Numbered from the stretch's first letter, positions 41,601-49,740 are shown. The stretch: 64,000 bases of DNA from Membranipora membranacea (GCA_914767715.1 OU612065.1:35960001-36024000), one strand, 5' to 3'. Notes: a model not told the origin generated them from the sequence alone. Translations and numbers: made by a program.

Positions 41601-44600
41601 ACAGAATTAGTTGAGAGTATCCTTATTGTAGAAACTCTTCACCTCACTTAGTTATTCTCCTTGTTACAGCATGAGATCACTAACCAGTATAACGGACGTG
41701 ACTATATATGGGAATGAGGAACTGATATCCTTACCAGACTGGATTGGAGAACTCACAAATCTTGAGAGGCTAGATGTGTCTGATTGTGGCCTCACTCACC
41801 TGCCTGACAGGTAAGTAAATGTTATGATTTCATTTTTCTGGGTAAATCAGTGAAACCTTATCCTGATCTTTCACAATAAAAAAGAAACAAAGGAGGAGGA
41901 TTTTTGTCTTTTGTTTGTTTTTTTATAATTTAATTTCTTTGCTGGTGATCATTTGCCTGATCATTTGTATGCCTGCTTTTAAAAGACCCAGTGAGGCGGC
42001 TTGTGGGCAAGGGGTAACCTCTAGAGATTGAATCCACTTCATTTGGAAACATAGGTATTCACTTATAAGTCAGGCAAGGTAGTAGAGTAATGTGTAGTTG
42101 TGTGTTGACTTCATTGCTCGAGAAGCATCTATCCCCTTGAGTTAATCCTGCCAATCCGAGGGTGCGGATGGTCTTATGCTTAAATTTTCTTTCTGGTGGT
42201 CTTTCTGAGTCTTAAGAAGCTAAATGTGTCTAAATGTGGCCTCACTCACCTGCCTTACAGGTATGTAACTATTATGATTTCATCATTTCCAATAATACTT
42301 CTCACATCAATTTCCTCTAAATGCCATTTTAGATACAAGTGTCTTTCATACAATATTGGTAAAAATGATGCTTAGAATGCATGAAAACAAATGAGAGAAA
42401 AAACAAATATTTCAATCAAATGACCTTAAAGGCTTGATGTTTGTTATTGTGACTTCAATAGCCTACCTGAAAACCAGCCACATTAAAATAATATGTCATA
42501 ATATTAACATATGATCATTCTTATGACTGCTTGGTCGTAAACAATTTACAGATGTATATTGATGAATATATGGCTACCTTATGTTTGTTTTCATTTTATG
42601 CTGGGTAGCCATCATCAGTGGCAGCAATTGGTTTTTGTTTCATGTGGGTATAAATTACGTCTGAAAATTCTTAATCATGATTGGAATTAATTCTCGTTCA
42701 ATTTTAGTCAGATATATGTCTATGTCTGTTAGTCTATGCTATACTGCCTTTAGAAGTCTCTTTGGCGATTAGAGAAAAATATCACAGGCTACATAAAATA
42801 TACCCAATAGTGATTCGGGTACTTGGCATCACTTTATGATCAAGATACACTGATATCACGAATTGGTAATATTCATTAGTTGAGAGGACATAACAAATAA
42901 CATGCAAATGAATAAATCCTGGTGAAATTGCCCTCTGTGCCACCCTACTCCTAATTGTTCAACTGGTTCTACTGATAATAATTGTGTAAACACTGTGTTA
43001 AGTCTGAAATACTGGCGATTTATAGAGGATTCAACAACAAAAATGATGAAAAATATCAAATATTGGAATCATGAGCAGTTAACAATTCAAGATGACAAAT
43101 GTTCTGGTGAAACAAAAATATGATACATCTGTTTGAGATGTCCTGTTACCTAATACCTAATACAGTGTGAAATGACTGCTTGTGAAAATCTGATATTTGT
43201 TGACCGTAGTGCCTTGTAAGTATATCATTGACAAACCTCTGCAGAAGTTTGCCTCTGAAATGGTCGGTAATAGTCCAAACTATGTCATTTTGGGAACATT
43301 AGCAAGAAATCAAACTGTTCTACCAAGAGGTCGGTAGTTGATCATAAGCTGCACCAACCAAAAAGCTGATACTTTGTGGCTCCATCGACCACATTTCTGT
43401 CCATTTGTTTGGTATATTATTCCTCCTCTCTAATACAAGATAATCAAGACTGGTATCTGAACTTATTTCTCTTTTTCTAGCATGTCAAAACTGGTAAATT
43501 TGACTTGAGCTCAGATCTAACACCTCTCTCCTCTCAATCTCTTCTGGTGTTTGTCAACTCAGTAAACTGACGTATATATTCTGTGATAAATGTAAAGCAC
43601 TGACGAGTCCTCCATATGCTGTCTGTACACAGGGGCTTGCTGCAATGAGAAAATACTTTACAGATCTGGAAGAAGATAGGGAGATGAACATTAAGTTTGT
43701 TCCAATCACTGTATTTGGTCAAACCATGGCCGGAAAAACCAGTCTTGTTCGGTCGATGCAGAAAAATGTACGTGTTTTGACCTTGCGATGTGACAATAGC
43801 AAGCTAGATGAGGCTACCAAAGTGTTCAAGGTGTGCGAGGCAGAGGTCGATGAAAAATACAAATTAGTATTCCATGACTTTGGTGGGCAGGCGATTTATC
43901 AGTTTGCCTACCAATTGTCAGATAGATCCCAGTACATTCCCATGCTCGTCATAGACATTGCTGAATTTGACCGTCTGATAACTGAACAGGGAGAAGAAGT
44001 TGCCTGTGAAACAGTTTGTTTTCAATGGCTCTCCCACCTCTACCTTGCAAGCCCCAAGGCAGGCCCGCCATTTGTAGTGTTGACCCACTGCGATGTTATC
44101 GATAGCCAGATCTGCGAAACTAGGCTGAGATTGCTGATAGAAGTAACAGAACGCTTACGATCAATATTATTAAAGGAGGAGAAAGCCATGGTACCAGAGA
44201 AAAGCCCAATTTTGATCATGAAAAGTTTCCAGGATACATCCCAGCCCCTTCTCACTCAGCACACACCACGCTTCTTTTACAAAGATTCTACCACTGAAGT
44301 AATTTGTGGTCTGAAAACCTTCCTCGTGTCTATTGGATTATCGCTGCTCACAGAAATTCCAGGTAGCTGGTATGTTCTGATGGAACTGTGTGCAAACAAC
44401 AAGCAGCCATACCTGACGCTGGAAGAGCTGGACAAGCTATTTCCTGGTGACAAAGACCGCGTAATTCTTCAATACCTGAATGAAATAGGAAGAATCAAGT
44501 GGTACAGGAATAGAGAAAACCTGTCCAATATAGTGTTCCATCGAATCGAGCTGCTCACACACCTGATCGAGTTGCTCTACGACCATTCCAGAAAGGATAC

Positions 44601-47600
44601 CTGGGATCAGCGGATAAAGAGTTTCCAAGCTTTTGAGGATGTGAGTCAGGATGTGAGAATAAACAAAAGGAAATACAACGACATGATTAGATCCTTCCTA
44701 GACACTGGGGTCATAAGGGATATTCTGCTACATCATCTAATCAGCCAAGAGTCTGAGGTTAGACCTGAGGTGGCAATAGAAGTATTGAAGGTGTTCCATC
44801 TGATCTGCGGTCCAGTACAGAAGGGTAGTGAGAGTCACTACGTCATCCCATACTTCAGTCCGAGAGTAATCACAGTAGAGGAATCTGGGAAATACATCCC
44901 TTTGAAAGTTGACATTTGTTTCAATGGATTGGCACTTCCAAGCTATGCATATGATCTGCTTACAGCAATATACGTCAACCTCCATATCACTCCTTCCAAT
45001 CACATTGATGTCGGCTGCAATGGTGCTTGTGTTAGTGAAGACAACGGCACAATCAAGTATTTATTTCACGACCATATTGAGAAAACCGTCACACTTATCA
45101 TACTATCACCATCAGAAGAAATAGCCACATCCTGGGACAGCCTGTTGAACACTTTGCAACATCTGACATCACAACTAGAAAAAGTATGGAAGGGAGCTCA
45201 CTGGGAGAAGGTGTTTTACTGCTCACACTGCCTGCTTGCTAAACAAGACAGCCTACACACTCAGGTGGATCCAGAATGGCTGACCCTTAAAAGGCCACCC
45301 TATACTGGCAAAGAAGTTTCTGTCTGCAGTGAACCCCCTACAGCCCAAGGCCGATTATCAGTTCCATGTCCGTTCATCTATCCATGTTAGTACCGCTAGA
45401 ATTATGTTTATAAACTCATGTGCAGTTGGCGTTTAAGGCATGATTTGAATGTTGCTGGTTGCATTTTTATGTCTCTTTCTGTATCTGTATTCTCTCTGCA
45501 AATCTTCATAAATGTTATAATTAATAGGCGGCAGCATTACTGAAAGAGGAATTAAAACTTTGGACGAGTACTTGTCAAATATTGAAACAGGACAGCATCA
45601 GGCAGGTAGGTAATTACAGAGTTCATGTTCGGTGATCGAGGAAAAAAAATCAAATTTAAAATTCTAATATATACCTCTGTCAGAACAATAACCATGGAAT
45701 TGTCAATGGTTGAACATGTCCACCTTTCCGGACTTTTATTGCTGTCACACAGGACAAGCAAAGTTAGGTATTGGATTGGGGCATCGGTTGATCTACGGTC
45801 TGGAAATGCTTTTATTCCCAGCCTTAGCCTGAGTACTCAACAAGTGCGTTTGAGTTGCTGTTGCCTCTTTTTAATCTTAATCTAGTTTCTGTTGTTGCTC
45901 ACTTGTGACAATTCAACAACAATAATAATTTCACAATCTGAAAACCCCGTTTTGTCATTTTTTTTAACACATATCATGTCTTTTTAGCGCAGATGCATTA
46001 TTTTCTCAATCTTTTTCCTTTTGTCACATGTTATAGTATTCATATTTTTTGTCTTTACAGCCTCAGCAACTTCACAGTCTGGTAGTTCACAAGATCAACT
46101 TGCTGTACAGGTATCACAAATTGATGATATTGTGAATGAAGTGAACTCTGATCAGGTTCTGATCAGTCATGAGCCAGTTACAGCTGATCCATCGAGCACA
46201 TATCTGAAGAATCAGGTAATTGAGTTGTCCAGCTTTTGCTATAAAAAAAGGCATGCTGACCTGTGCGATTCATTTTGCTGTCTTAGAATTGCCCTCTCAC
46301 ATTATCATCAGTTCTGTTAGTTAAGTTAAGTCCATACTTCCCATGCGTCCTCAACAAAACTTATTTCAATTGAAAGCTTTGCCAAGACAGACTAAAATGT
46401 GAAAATGAACACAGTGCAATATAAAATGCGCACTACATTTTACAACTTTGTTGATGTTATGTCTGCATGTCTTCATTGATCGGTTTTAGAGTGTGTATAG
46501 TGTGTCTAAAACTCGTGGAAGAGCACTGATAATATCAAACAGAGTCAGGAGAACAGGCTCAGATCATGACAACGACAATATTAAACGAATGCTAGGCAAG
46601 TTCGGATTCATTACTGTTGGAGGACATGACAGCTACACTGCGCAGGTAATGAATCTTCCACACAGCACTGCAAAATCCCGATACATTCAGTACATGACAA
46701 TAAATGTGTCGATTGAAACCATTACAGTTGGGAGAAATTAATTTGAACACTGAAAACTACTTAATTTAAACTTTGCTGATTTAAATGATGCATGAGTGAA
46801 ACCCTGGCCAATGATCATTAATTTTGATGAATCCCTCAAATATTTCCACTGACTTCATGAAATGTGTATAATGAAAAATATTACCACGGTTATTTACACT
46901 GTTGTGGCACCTAGCCTAACCTGTCTGGAATCAATATATCCATATATCAAACCTCATAGTATCATTTAACTTGGAGAGGTAGATGGATGTAATGATCCGA
47001 TGGGGATTAAGTGGAATTTACTCCTTGTGTTATGCTCTTTGCTTAGGAAATAGTTGCCGCTATTCATTCAGAGACACAACTAGTAGACCCACTGACAAAT
47101 GAATCAGTACACAAACAGCTACACTCATTTGTGCTAGTCATCGCGAGTCATGGACATGAGGGATCTGTATCTGGTTCTGATCGTAGACATCTCAAAATCA
47201 CAGAGGTTATAGACCTACTCTCCCCTAAAAACTTTCCTGCTATGAAAGGGAAGCCAAAGCTCGTGATTATACAGGCTTGTGCTGGCAGTAAGTCTGTAAA
47301 TCTGTATAAAGAATATAAAGACAGCTACCTAAGCTTTCAAAATACCTGCAAGTCTTCATTCAACTCTAGTAGAAAACTCATTTTATATGCTCAATAGAAA
47401 TTTATAGAAATATGATTGATTATCAAATACTATGACGCAACGCTGAGAAGTTGGCTATCGAGTCTAATTAGTATACATACAACCTGTTAACATCCTACAC
47501 TATTGTTAAGTGAACCACAGTAAGCTCTGAGCTATTAAAGTTTTGAAGAAAAAGTTAACATTACCCATCTGGACACATTAAATCAAGTTCTTTGGATTTT

Positions 47601-49152
47601 CATCTGCAACCGTTCTGATTTGTTTGATAGATCCTTATTGGATCGGGTCACTAAAAGCCAAGATAACATGACTTTGCAGGTAAGAGAGAGATGTATCTCA
47701 TGGACCCACCCCCTCCAAGACCTGCACAAATTCAGAATCGACCGGATGTCGGTAATATCAATCAGTCTTCTGCCCACACTTCTGATGATGACAGTGATAT
47801 CAATGAGGAAAATGATGAAGCAAGCAATCAAGACAGTGACGAAGACAGCGGTGAAGACAGCGGTGAAGACAGCGGTGAAGACAGCGGTGAAAATGGAACT
47901 GAGTCACATACCCTCGACCCTAGTGATATCTCTACATCAGACTTCATGATCATGCAGTCCAGCTTTGATTGTAAGTAGAGAACAATTTCTAACCTTGGTA
48001 ACCTAAAGAAAATGAATACAGCGATTGGTCAGCTGTAGCATTACTGATTTAATACACCAGAAAGAAAGCTCTAAGTTGGTCCTTTTCCACACGAAAACAA
48101 ACAAGTTTCCCGATCCATGCATTGCATGAATGTCTGGTTCTAAAAACAAAGTCAATTTGCTAATCTAAAAATTGATTCAGCACTTCAGCCATTGAGACGC
48201 AGGAACAGTGAAGGTCGAGTTAAATACAGGGGCAATCACAGCATGATTGTTTTATGACCAAATTTACTTTGACAAAATCAATTTAGCTTGTTTTAGTTTT
48301 CATATTATGATGTTGTTTTCCTACAGTGTTCAAGTCACCACGGAGACATACAGTTGGCTCGACGTTCATTCGATGCTTGGTATCAGTGTTCTACAGATAT
48401 GCTGATAGATATCATCTCAGGGAGCTGGCAAAAATGGTAAGTGATTGTACGATTAACATGTCGATTACCTTTCCTTTGTGAAAGTGCATAACATCAATTT
48501 TAGCATGAGTTGATGATAACTATATTCATTCCAAATCATTCGAAGATTCATACTTAGCTCTAGTCACATCCCTTGTTTCTCAGGTAGGGGAGGCTGTAGC
48601 TAAAGCTGGAACACAGAGAACAGAATATCTGCTGAGGACTCGTAGATACAATGGAAGTTTTGAGAATGCTTTTCGTGCCTCGATGCCGCAGACCAGATGT
48701 ACATTCATTGAAAAGGAGTTCTATCTACAGCCTGGTATCAATATGAGAACAGAGGATGGGCCAGAGGATCATCCAGAATCACTGAGAAACCCTGTGCTCC
48801 CGGATAAGACGTATACTAAAATAGAGCAAAAACCTAGTGAGTGATAAGAGCTATTTTGAGCTGGTATTTATGTTATTTATTTGCTTATGCTTATTATTGA
48901 TTTTGGTAATTAACCCTTGTGTGGCTTCTCTTTCTGAGGGGGGATGGGGTAATTCAATGATTCAAACAGTGACAGAAAATAACAAAATACAAAATGAATA
49001 CGCAAATAATTATATTGATGGCAATCTCGCATGATATATTTTATACCATATCTTCTGTTTTTCAAGATTTGATACAACGATTTGAGAGAGCAGGAGAGAT
49101 AAACCTGAAGAAAACTTATTATCAGTGGAGAGTGAGAAAGAACCCAACGTGA
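20580..49152 (+). CDS. LRR-Roc-COR-caspase fusion protein (about 1,630 residues)
   Basis: A single reading frame can be traced through exons 20580-20694, 21620-21848, ten intact LRR exons (23452 to 41810), a possible 13-nt microexon 43481-43493, 43633-45385 (Roc-COR), 45528-45605, 46061-46215, 46490-46645, 47047-47287, 47680-47970, 48327-48436, 48584-48836 and 49067-49152, with matching phases at each junction. Roc-COR proteins (LRRK2, MFHAS1 and bacterial relatives) are large GTPases that dimerise through COR. Caspases are Cys proteases activated by dimerisation and cleavage after Asp. Joined, the design resembles a one-chain inflammasome: LRR sensor, GTPase switch, protease output. Domains and catalytic residues are seen; the mechanism and any immune or cell-death role are inferred. 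No kinase, CARD, DED or death domain was seen. Transcript structure, especially which LRR exons are used, is unproven. Confidence 0.85.
21620..21848 (+). CDS. Fusion gene exon 2, LRR-capping segment
   Basis: The acceptor TGTTCACAG precedes 229 nt that end in phase 2 at GTAAGT, the phase used by every later LRR exon. The 76 residues start with YYRIWYRDDSG, are acidic, and end with LKVLEIEYMTDDVQLE, which reads as the first leucine-rich strand. Confidence 0.75.
22309..22982. mobile_element. Foldback MITE 1 (674 bp near-perfect palindrome, TTAA target)
   Basis: Two arms of about 335 bp are inverted copies meeting at a CCGG centre (22644-22647). The ends read AGGGATAATACACTTCTG and its complement. 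TTAA flanks both sides (22305-22308 and 22983-22986). Paralogous introns at about 31660-31690 and 36205-36230 show the uninterrupted site with one TTAA, which proves an insertion. A TTAA duplication fits piggyBac-mobilised non-autonomous elements. Confidence 0.9.
23452..23592 (+). CDS. LRR exon 1 of the array (47 codons, phase 2-2)
   Basis: Acceptor ACTTGTTGCAG, donor GTAAAT. It encodes two LRRs: a degenerate first one (SIEEVNISGNEELISLPDWIG) and a second ending in CGLTYLPNR. LPDWIGEL and CGLTHLP are the hallmark of every unit in this array. Confidence 0.85.
23835..24343. mobile_element. Foldback MITE 2 (about 509 bp, TA target)
   Basis: Inverted arms of about 110 bp end in GACAGTTTTCTG and its complement and are flanked by TA. 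The arms contain CCACGCCGCATAGG and its complement. Paralogous introns (for example about 30775 and 32750) continue straight from GGTTCAGAA to the downstream sequence without it. A related left half lies at about 54749-55040. The TA target points to a Tc1/mariner-type mobiliser. Confidence 0.8.
24440..24960. repeat. Duplicated intron block with minus-strand open-frame relics, copy 1
   Basis: This block recurs at about 32800-33420, and in parts at about 40960-41280 and 41845-41990. On the minus strand it has open stretches with a shared KKEKQKGNNIIND motif. The function is unknown and there is no recognisable domain; it may be an old transposon fragment carried along by the duplications. Confidence 0.5.
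25096..25254 (+). CDS. Poly-G LRR exon, copy 1 (in frame)
   Basis: A different LRR exon type: TTLKNLEIMILENHRGL, then LPDGIG, then a run of 14 G residues coding mostly Gly, then KSLRELSIVECLIRHLPER. At 159 nt it is phase 2-2 and open throughout. It is the only one of three copies (25096, 27372, 36414) that stays in frame. The G run is likely to be unstable or misread. Confidence 0.6.
25652..26026 (-). mobile_element. SINE-like insertion in the LRR intron, copy 1
   Basis: Flanked by ATTTTT/ATTTCT repeats; the empty site (GGTAATTTTTTAACCCTG) is seen in the paralogous intron at about 27921-27938. On the minus strand there is an A-box-like TAATGGTTAGCAGG and a B-box-like GGTTAAAATCCCAG. A second copy is at 36882-37224. 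The 89-codon minus-strand frame in it is likely accidental. Confidence 0.6.
26308..26448 (+). CDS. LRR exon 2 of the array (phase 2-2)
   Basis: Acceptor GTGTTACAG, donor GTACAT. 141 nt, 47 codons, two LRRs with LKSLPDWIGELKSLKKLDV and CGLTHLPHR. Open throughout. Confidence 0.85.
27372..27532 (+). pseudogene. Poly-G LRR exon, copy 2 (frameshifted)
   Basis: Same exon type as 25096-25254, with intact-looking splice sites, but one extra T early on and a 20-G run give 161 nt. The frame breaks to a stop. Skipping it would be harmless because the neighbouring exons share phase 2. Confidence 0.7.
28217..28357 (+). CDS. LRR exon 3 of the array (phase 2-2)
   Basis: Acceptor CTTGTTACAG, donor GTATGT. 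47 codons: VDISRNEKLKSLPDWIGKL and CGLTHLPNR. A detached copy of only the last part of such an exon, with its donor, lies at about 28580-28606. Confidence 0.85.
30040..30180 (+). CDS. LRR exon 4 of the array (phase 2-2)
   Basis: Acceptor CTTGTTGCAG, donor GTATGT. 47 codons: MNISGNIELESLPDWIGEL and CGLTHLPHR. Confidence 0.85.
31205..31309. mobile_element. Short hairpin element (about 45-bp arms)
   Basis: The left arm (CCTGGGACTTACATGCC to CAACC) and right arm (GGTTGATACTGGACATTGG to GTCCCAGGG) are near-perfect inverted repeats around a loop of about 16 nt (TGTTTTTTGG). A second copy (35332-35861) is split by a hAT-like insertion. The size and pairing would also suit a microRNA-like precursor, but the copy number points to a MITE. 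Confidence 0.65.
31932..32072 (+). CDS. LRR exon 5 of the array (phase 2-2)
   Basis: Acceptor CTTGTTACAG, donor GTATGT. 47 codons: VYISLNKELKSLPDWIGEL and ECGLTHLPNR. Confidence 0.85.
32800..33430. repeat. Duplicated intron block with minus-strand open-frame relics, copy 2
   Basis: Similar to 24440-24960, including the T-rich tract near 32930 and the minus-strand KKEKQKGNNIIND motif. It ends with a piece of the small hairpin MITE (TTGTCAATACAGG). Confidence 0.5.
34103..34243 (+). CDS. LRR exon 6 of the array (phase 2-2)
   Basis: Acceptor CTTGTTGCAG, donor GTAAGT. 47 codons beginning IRTLTSIEGV where the others have MRTLTSIEEV, then LKSLPDWIGELKSLKMLSA and CGLTHLPDR. Confidence 0.85.
34476..34616 (+). 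CDS. LRR exon 7 of the array (phase 2-2)
   Basis: It lies only 232 nt after exon 6, with a nearly identical donor side, so it is a recent local duplicate. Acceptor ACTTGTTGCAG, donor GTAAGT. 47 codons: VNISENWTLKSLPDWIGEL and CGLTHLPDR. Confidence 0.85.
35340..35753. mobile_element. hAT-like non-autonomous element (414 bp, 8-bp target duplication)
   Basis: Ends read CAGTGGCGTGTATT and, on the other strand, CAGGGGCGTATATT. The 8-bp duplication CCTGGGAC (35332-35339 and 35754-35761) matches the single CCTGGGAC of the uninterrupted hairpin copy at 31205. End sequence and 8-bp duplication are those of hAT transposons. It carries a tRNA-like stretch and two short palindromes (GGCGCTTAAGCGCC and GATCGGGC..GCCCGATC). 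Confidence 0.85.
35383..35467 (+). other. Degenerate tRNA-like sequence inside the hAT-like element
   Basis: A box TAGCTCAGTGAGTAGAGCG and B box GGGTTCGAATCCC are well kept and the D stem pairs (GCTC/GAGC). The acceptor pairs only with wobble, and the anticodon stem does not close. A TTTTTT terminator follows at about 35468. It could still be transcribed by Pol III. A functional tRNA is unlikely; a tRNA-derived SINE captured by the transposon is more likely. Confidence 0.6.
36414..36564 (+). pseudogene. Poly-G LRR exon, copy 3 (frameshifted)
   Basis: Same type as 25096-25254 but 151 nt long: 7 nt are lost before the LPDGIG codons and the G run is 18. It is not a multiple of three, so it is out of frame. 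Confidence 0.7.
36882..37224 (-). mobile_element. SINE-like insertion in the LRR intron, copy 2
   Basis: Paralogous to 25652-26026 with an internal deletion, flanked by ATTTTT on both sides. Inherited with the duplicated intron rather than inserted independently, since it sits at the same site. Confidence 0.55.
37540..37677 (+). CDS. LRR exon 8 of the array (phase 2-2, one codon shorter)
   Basis: Acceptor CTTGTTACAG, donor GTATGT. 46 codons: MSTLTSIEEVNISGNELESL, then PDWIGELKSL and ECGLTHLPNR. An orphan tail of another unit with its donor lies at about 37855-37878. Confidence 0.85.
38260..39620. repeat. Inserted AT-rich block with recurring GTCCYGYGCGTCACA motif
   Basis: This block interrupts the intron sequence shared by the other LRR units. 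The motif or a close variant recurs at about 38338, 38516-38531 (opposite strand), 38888, 39080, 39252, 39441 and 39588, spaced roughly 150-195 bp apart or twice that. It looks like a strongly diverged repeat. No coding frame was recognised. Confidence 0.5.
40067..40650 (-). mobile_element. LINE relic (L2/CR1-like reverse transcriptase) in an intron
   Basis: The minus strand carries ordered reverse-transcriptase blocks in broken frames: LIKARLLSILSLDNIQFVYR, then DACISLH, then ISAFITIVPNIILDNLR, then GYPQGCVLSPVLF and LYTDSICSGHDNVKF. This order is that of L2/CR1-group elements. Stops show it is dead. Confidence 0.75.
41670..41810 (+). CDS. LRR exon 9 of the array (phase 2-2)
   Basis: Acceptor CTTGTTACAG, donor GTAAGT. 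47 codons: MRSLTSITDVTIYGNEELIS, then LPDWIGELTNLERLDV and CGLTHLPDR. The most divergent full unit, and the one nearest the Roc exon. Confidence 0.85.
42210..42260 (+). CDS. Half LRR exon (17 codons), uncertain
   Basis: Only the second LRR of a unit is present (LKKLNVSKCGLTHLPYR), with a normal GTATGT donor and a possible TTTCTGAG acceptor. The 51 nt keep phase 2-2. It could be a real short exon or a fragment left by a deletion. Confidence 0.35.
42261..43480. other. Intron before the Roc exon
   Basis: AT-rich intron sequence, partly shared with the introns after the other LRR exons (for example the TGCTGGGTAGCCATCATCAG block). No coding or RNA feature was seen. Confidence 0.5.
43481..43493 (+). 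CDS. Candidate 13-nt microexon linking LRR and Roc
   Basis: LRR exons end in phase 2 and the Roc exon opens in phase 0, so a joining exon is needed. These 13 nt follow a strong acceptor (CTCTTTTTCTAG), read as one completing base plus MSKL, and are followed by GTAAAT, giving exactly a phase 2-to-0 change. Inferred from phase logic only. Confidence 0.5.
43633..45385 (+). CDS. Roc GTPase-COR exon (single 1.75-kb exon)
   Basis: Encodes about 584 residues with no intron. A short GLAAMRKYFTDLE helix precedes the Roc domain: P-loop GQTMAGKTS (43717-43740), switch II DFGGQ (about 43876-43890) and THCD as the G4 motif (about 44083). All nucleotide-binding motifs are intact. The COR region follows (ELCANNKQPYLTLEELDKLF, then LNEIGRIKWY and VFHRIELLTHLIELLYDHS). 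COR mediates dimerisation and couples the nucleotide state to effectors in Roco proteins. The exon ends at the GTTAGT donor in phase 1; reading on would stop two bases into the intron. The intronless form contrasts with the rest of the gene. Confidence 0.9.
45528..46215 (+). CDS. Linker exons between COR and caspase (45528-45605 and 46061-46215)
   Basis: Two short exons in phases 1-1 and 1-0. The first encodes GSITERGIKTLDEYLSNIET, possibly a helix. The second is Ser/Gln-rich (ASATSQSGSSQDQL), then acidic and flexible. Low complexity suggests a tether that lets the protease move relative to the GTPase. An alternative frame of the first exon is also open, but only the stated one joins both neighbours. 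Confidence 0.7.
46490..47287 (+). CDS. Caspase p20 (large subunit) exons
   Basis: Exon 46490-46645 encodes the opening strand (RGRALIISN), then RRTGSDHDNDNIKRMLGKFG, matching the caspase R-x-G-x-x-x-D pattern whose Arg lines the S1 pocket. Exon 47047-47287 encodes FVLVIASHGHEGSVSGSD with the catalytic His (codon at 47149-47151), then KPKLVIIQACAG with the catalytic Cys (47278-47280). The usual QACRG is QACAG here. The pocket Gln of QAC is kept. Both catalytic residues are present, so activity is predicted. It is a true caspase rather than a metacaspase, by the QAC context and the split p10. Confidence 0.92.
47680..47970 (+). CDS. Asp-rich interdomain linker exon of the caspase
   Basis: After QACAGSKREMYLMDPPPP the exon encodes a Pro-rich and then strongly acidic stretch rich in Asp, Glu and Ser, including four DSGE units, and ends in DFMIMQSSFD at the start of the p10 part. 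Caspase zymogens are matured by cleavage after Asp in this linker, so many possible sites exist. At about 75 residues it is longer than usual. Confidence 0.85.
47844..47891 (+). repeat. Coding minisatellite, 12 bp x 4
   Basis: Four copies of GACAGCGGTGAA encode DSGE repeats in the caspase linker. Changes in unit number keep the frame. Confidence 0.95.
48327..48836 (+). CDS. Caspase p10 (small subunit) exons
   Basis: Exon 48327-48436 encodes FKSPRRHTVGSTFIRCLVSV, aligning with the SWR.....GS.FI block of p10; the Arg of SWR, which binds substrate Asp, aligns with Arg here, though Trp is Pro. Exon 48584-48836 encodes VGEAVAKAG and MPQTRCTFIEKEFYLQPG, the position of the final LtkelYF strand of caspases. 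About 40 further residues rich in Glu, Asp and Pro form an extension not found in ordinary caspases. Confidence 0.88.
49067..49152 (+). CDS. Terminal exon of the fusion gene
   Basis: The acceptor TTTTTCAAG opens a phase-1 exon encoding LIQRFERAGEINLKKTYYQW and a basic tail, stop TGA at 49150-49152. Its KTYYQW core recurs in an isolated exon relic at 55061-55140. Confidence 0.8.
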
Positions 49153-49740
49153 AGTGCTCCTTCTATCCACTGTAGGCAGCAGTAAATATCCCTTTTATCA
49201 AAGTTCTGTTGATTACTTGTCAGTTAATTCATCACGTATATCGAATGTATAAGCTAAAGTGCTAACTGTGATAAGCCTTATTTGAGTTTTTTTAGTTACT
49301 AGACAGATAATGCTAATCTGATCTACTGATGCTAAATATACTGAAATCAGTTGTAAGGTCATTAATCAGTTACAGCTATTAAGCAAGCATCAATTTTATC
49401 TTATATTATTGTGAATATGGTTTTATATGCATATTTATGTTGTATTCGACATATTATTCCATTCATGAGCTATAAATATTATTATGTATATTTGAGTGAT
49501 TCACAAACGGTTGCAGTAAGATCTACCGACAATTGAAACTGCCCAGACCATGAACTCCTCCATCCGATCGGATTGAGTTTCATTGCCAACCGATCTCCGA
49601 CAAGCCTCCAGTGTGAGCTGAATTGTTATTCCCTAAATACCGCACCTCGTTTGTTCAAGAAAACAGAATCCATGGTCTGCTCAATCTAATTCAGATCTTC
49701 TTACAACTTCTTTTGTGTTATTATCGTTTTTTATTTTGTA

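Noticed and set aside
44040-44255. Open frames on the minus strand within the Roc-COR exon.
   Set aside because: Shadows of a strong coding exon.
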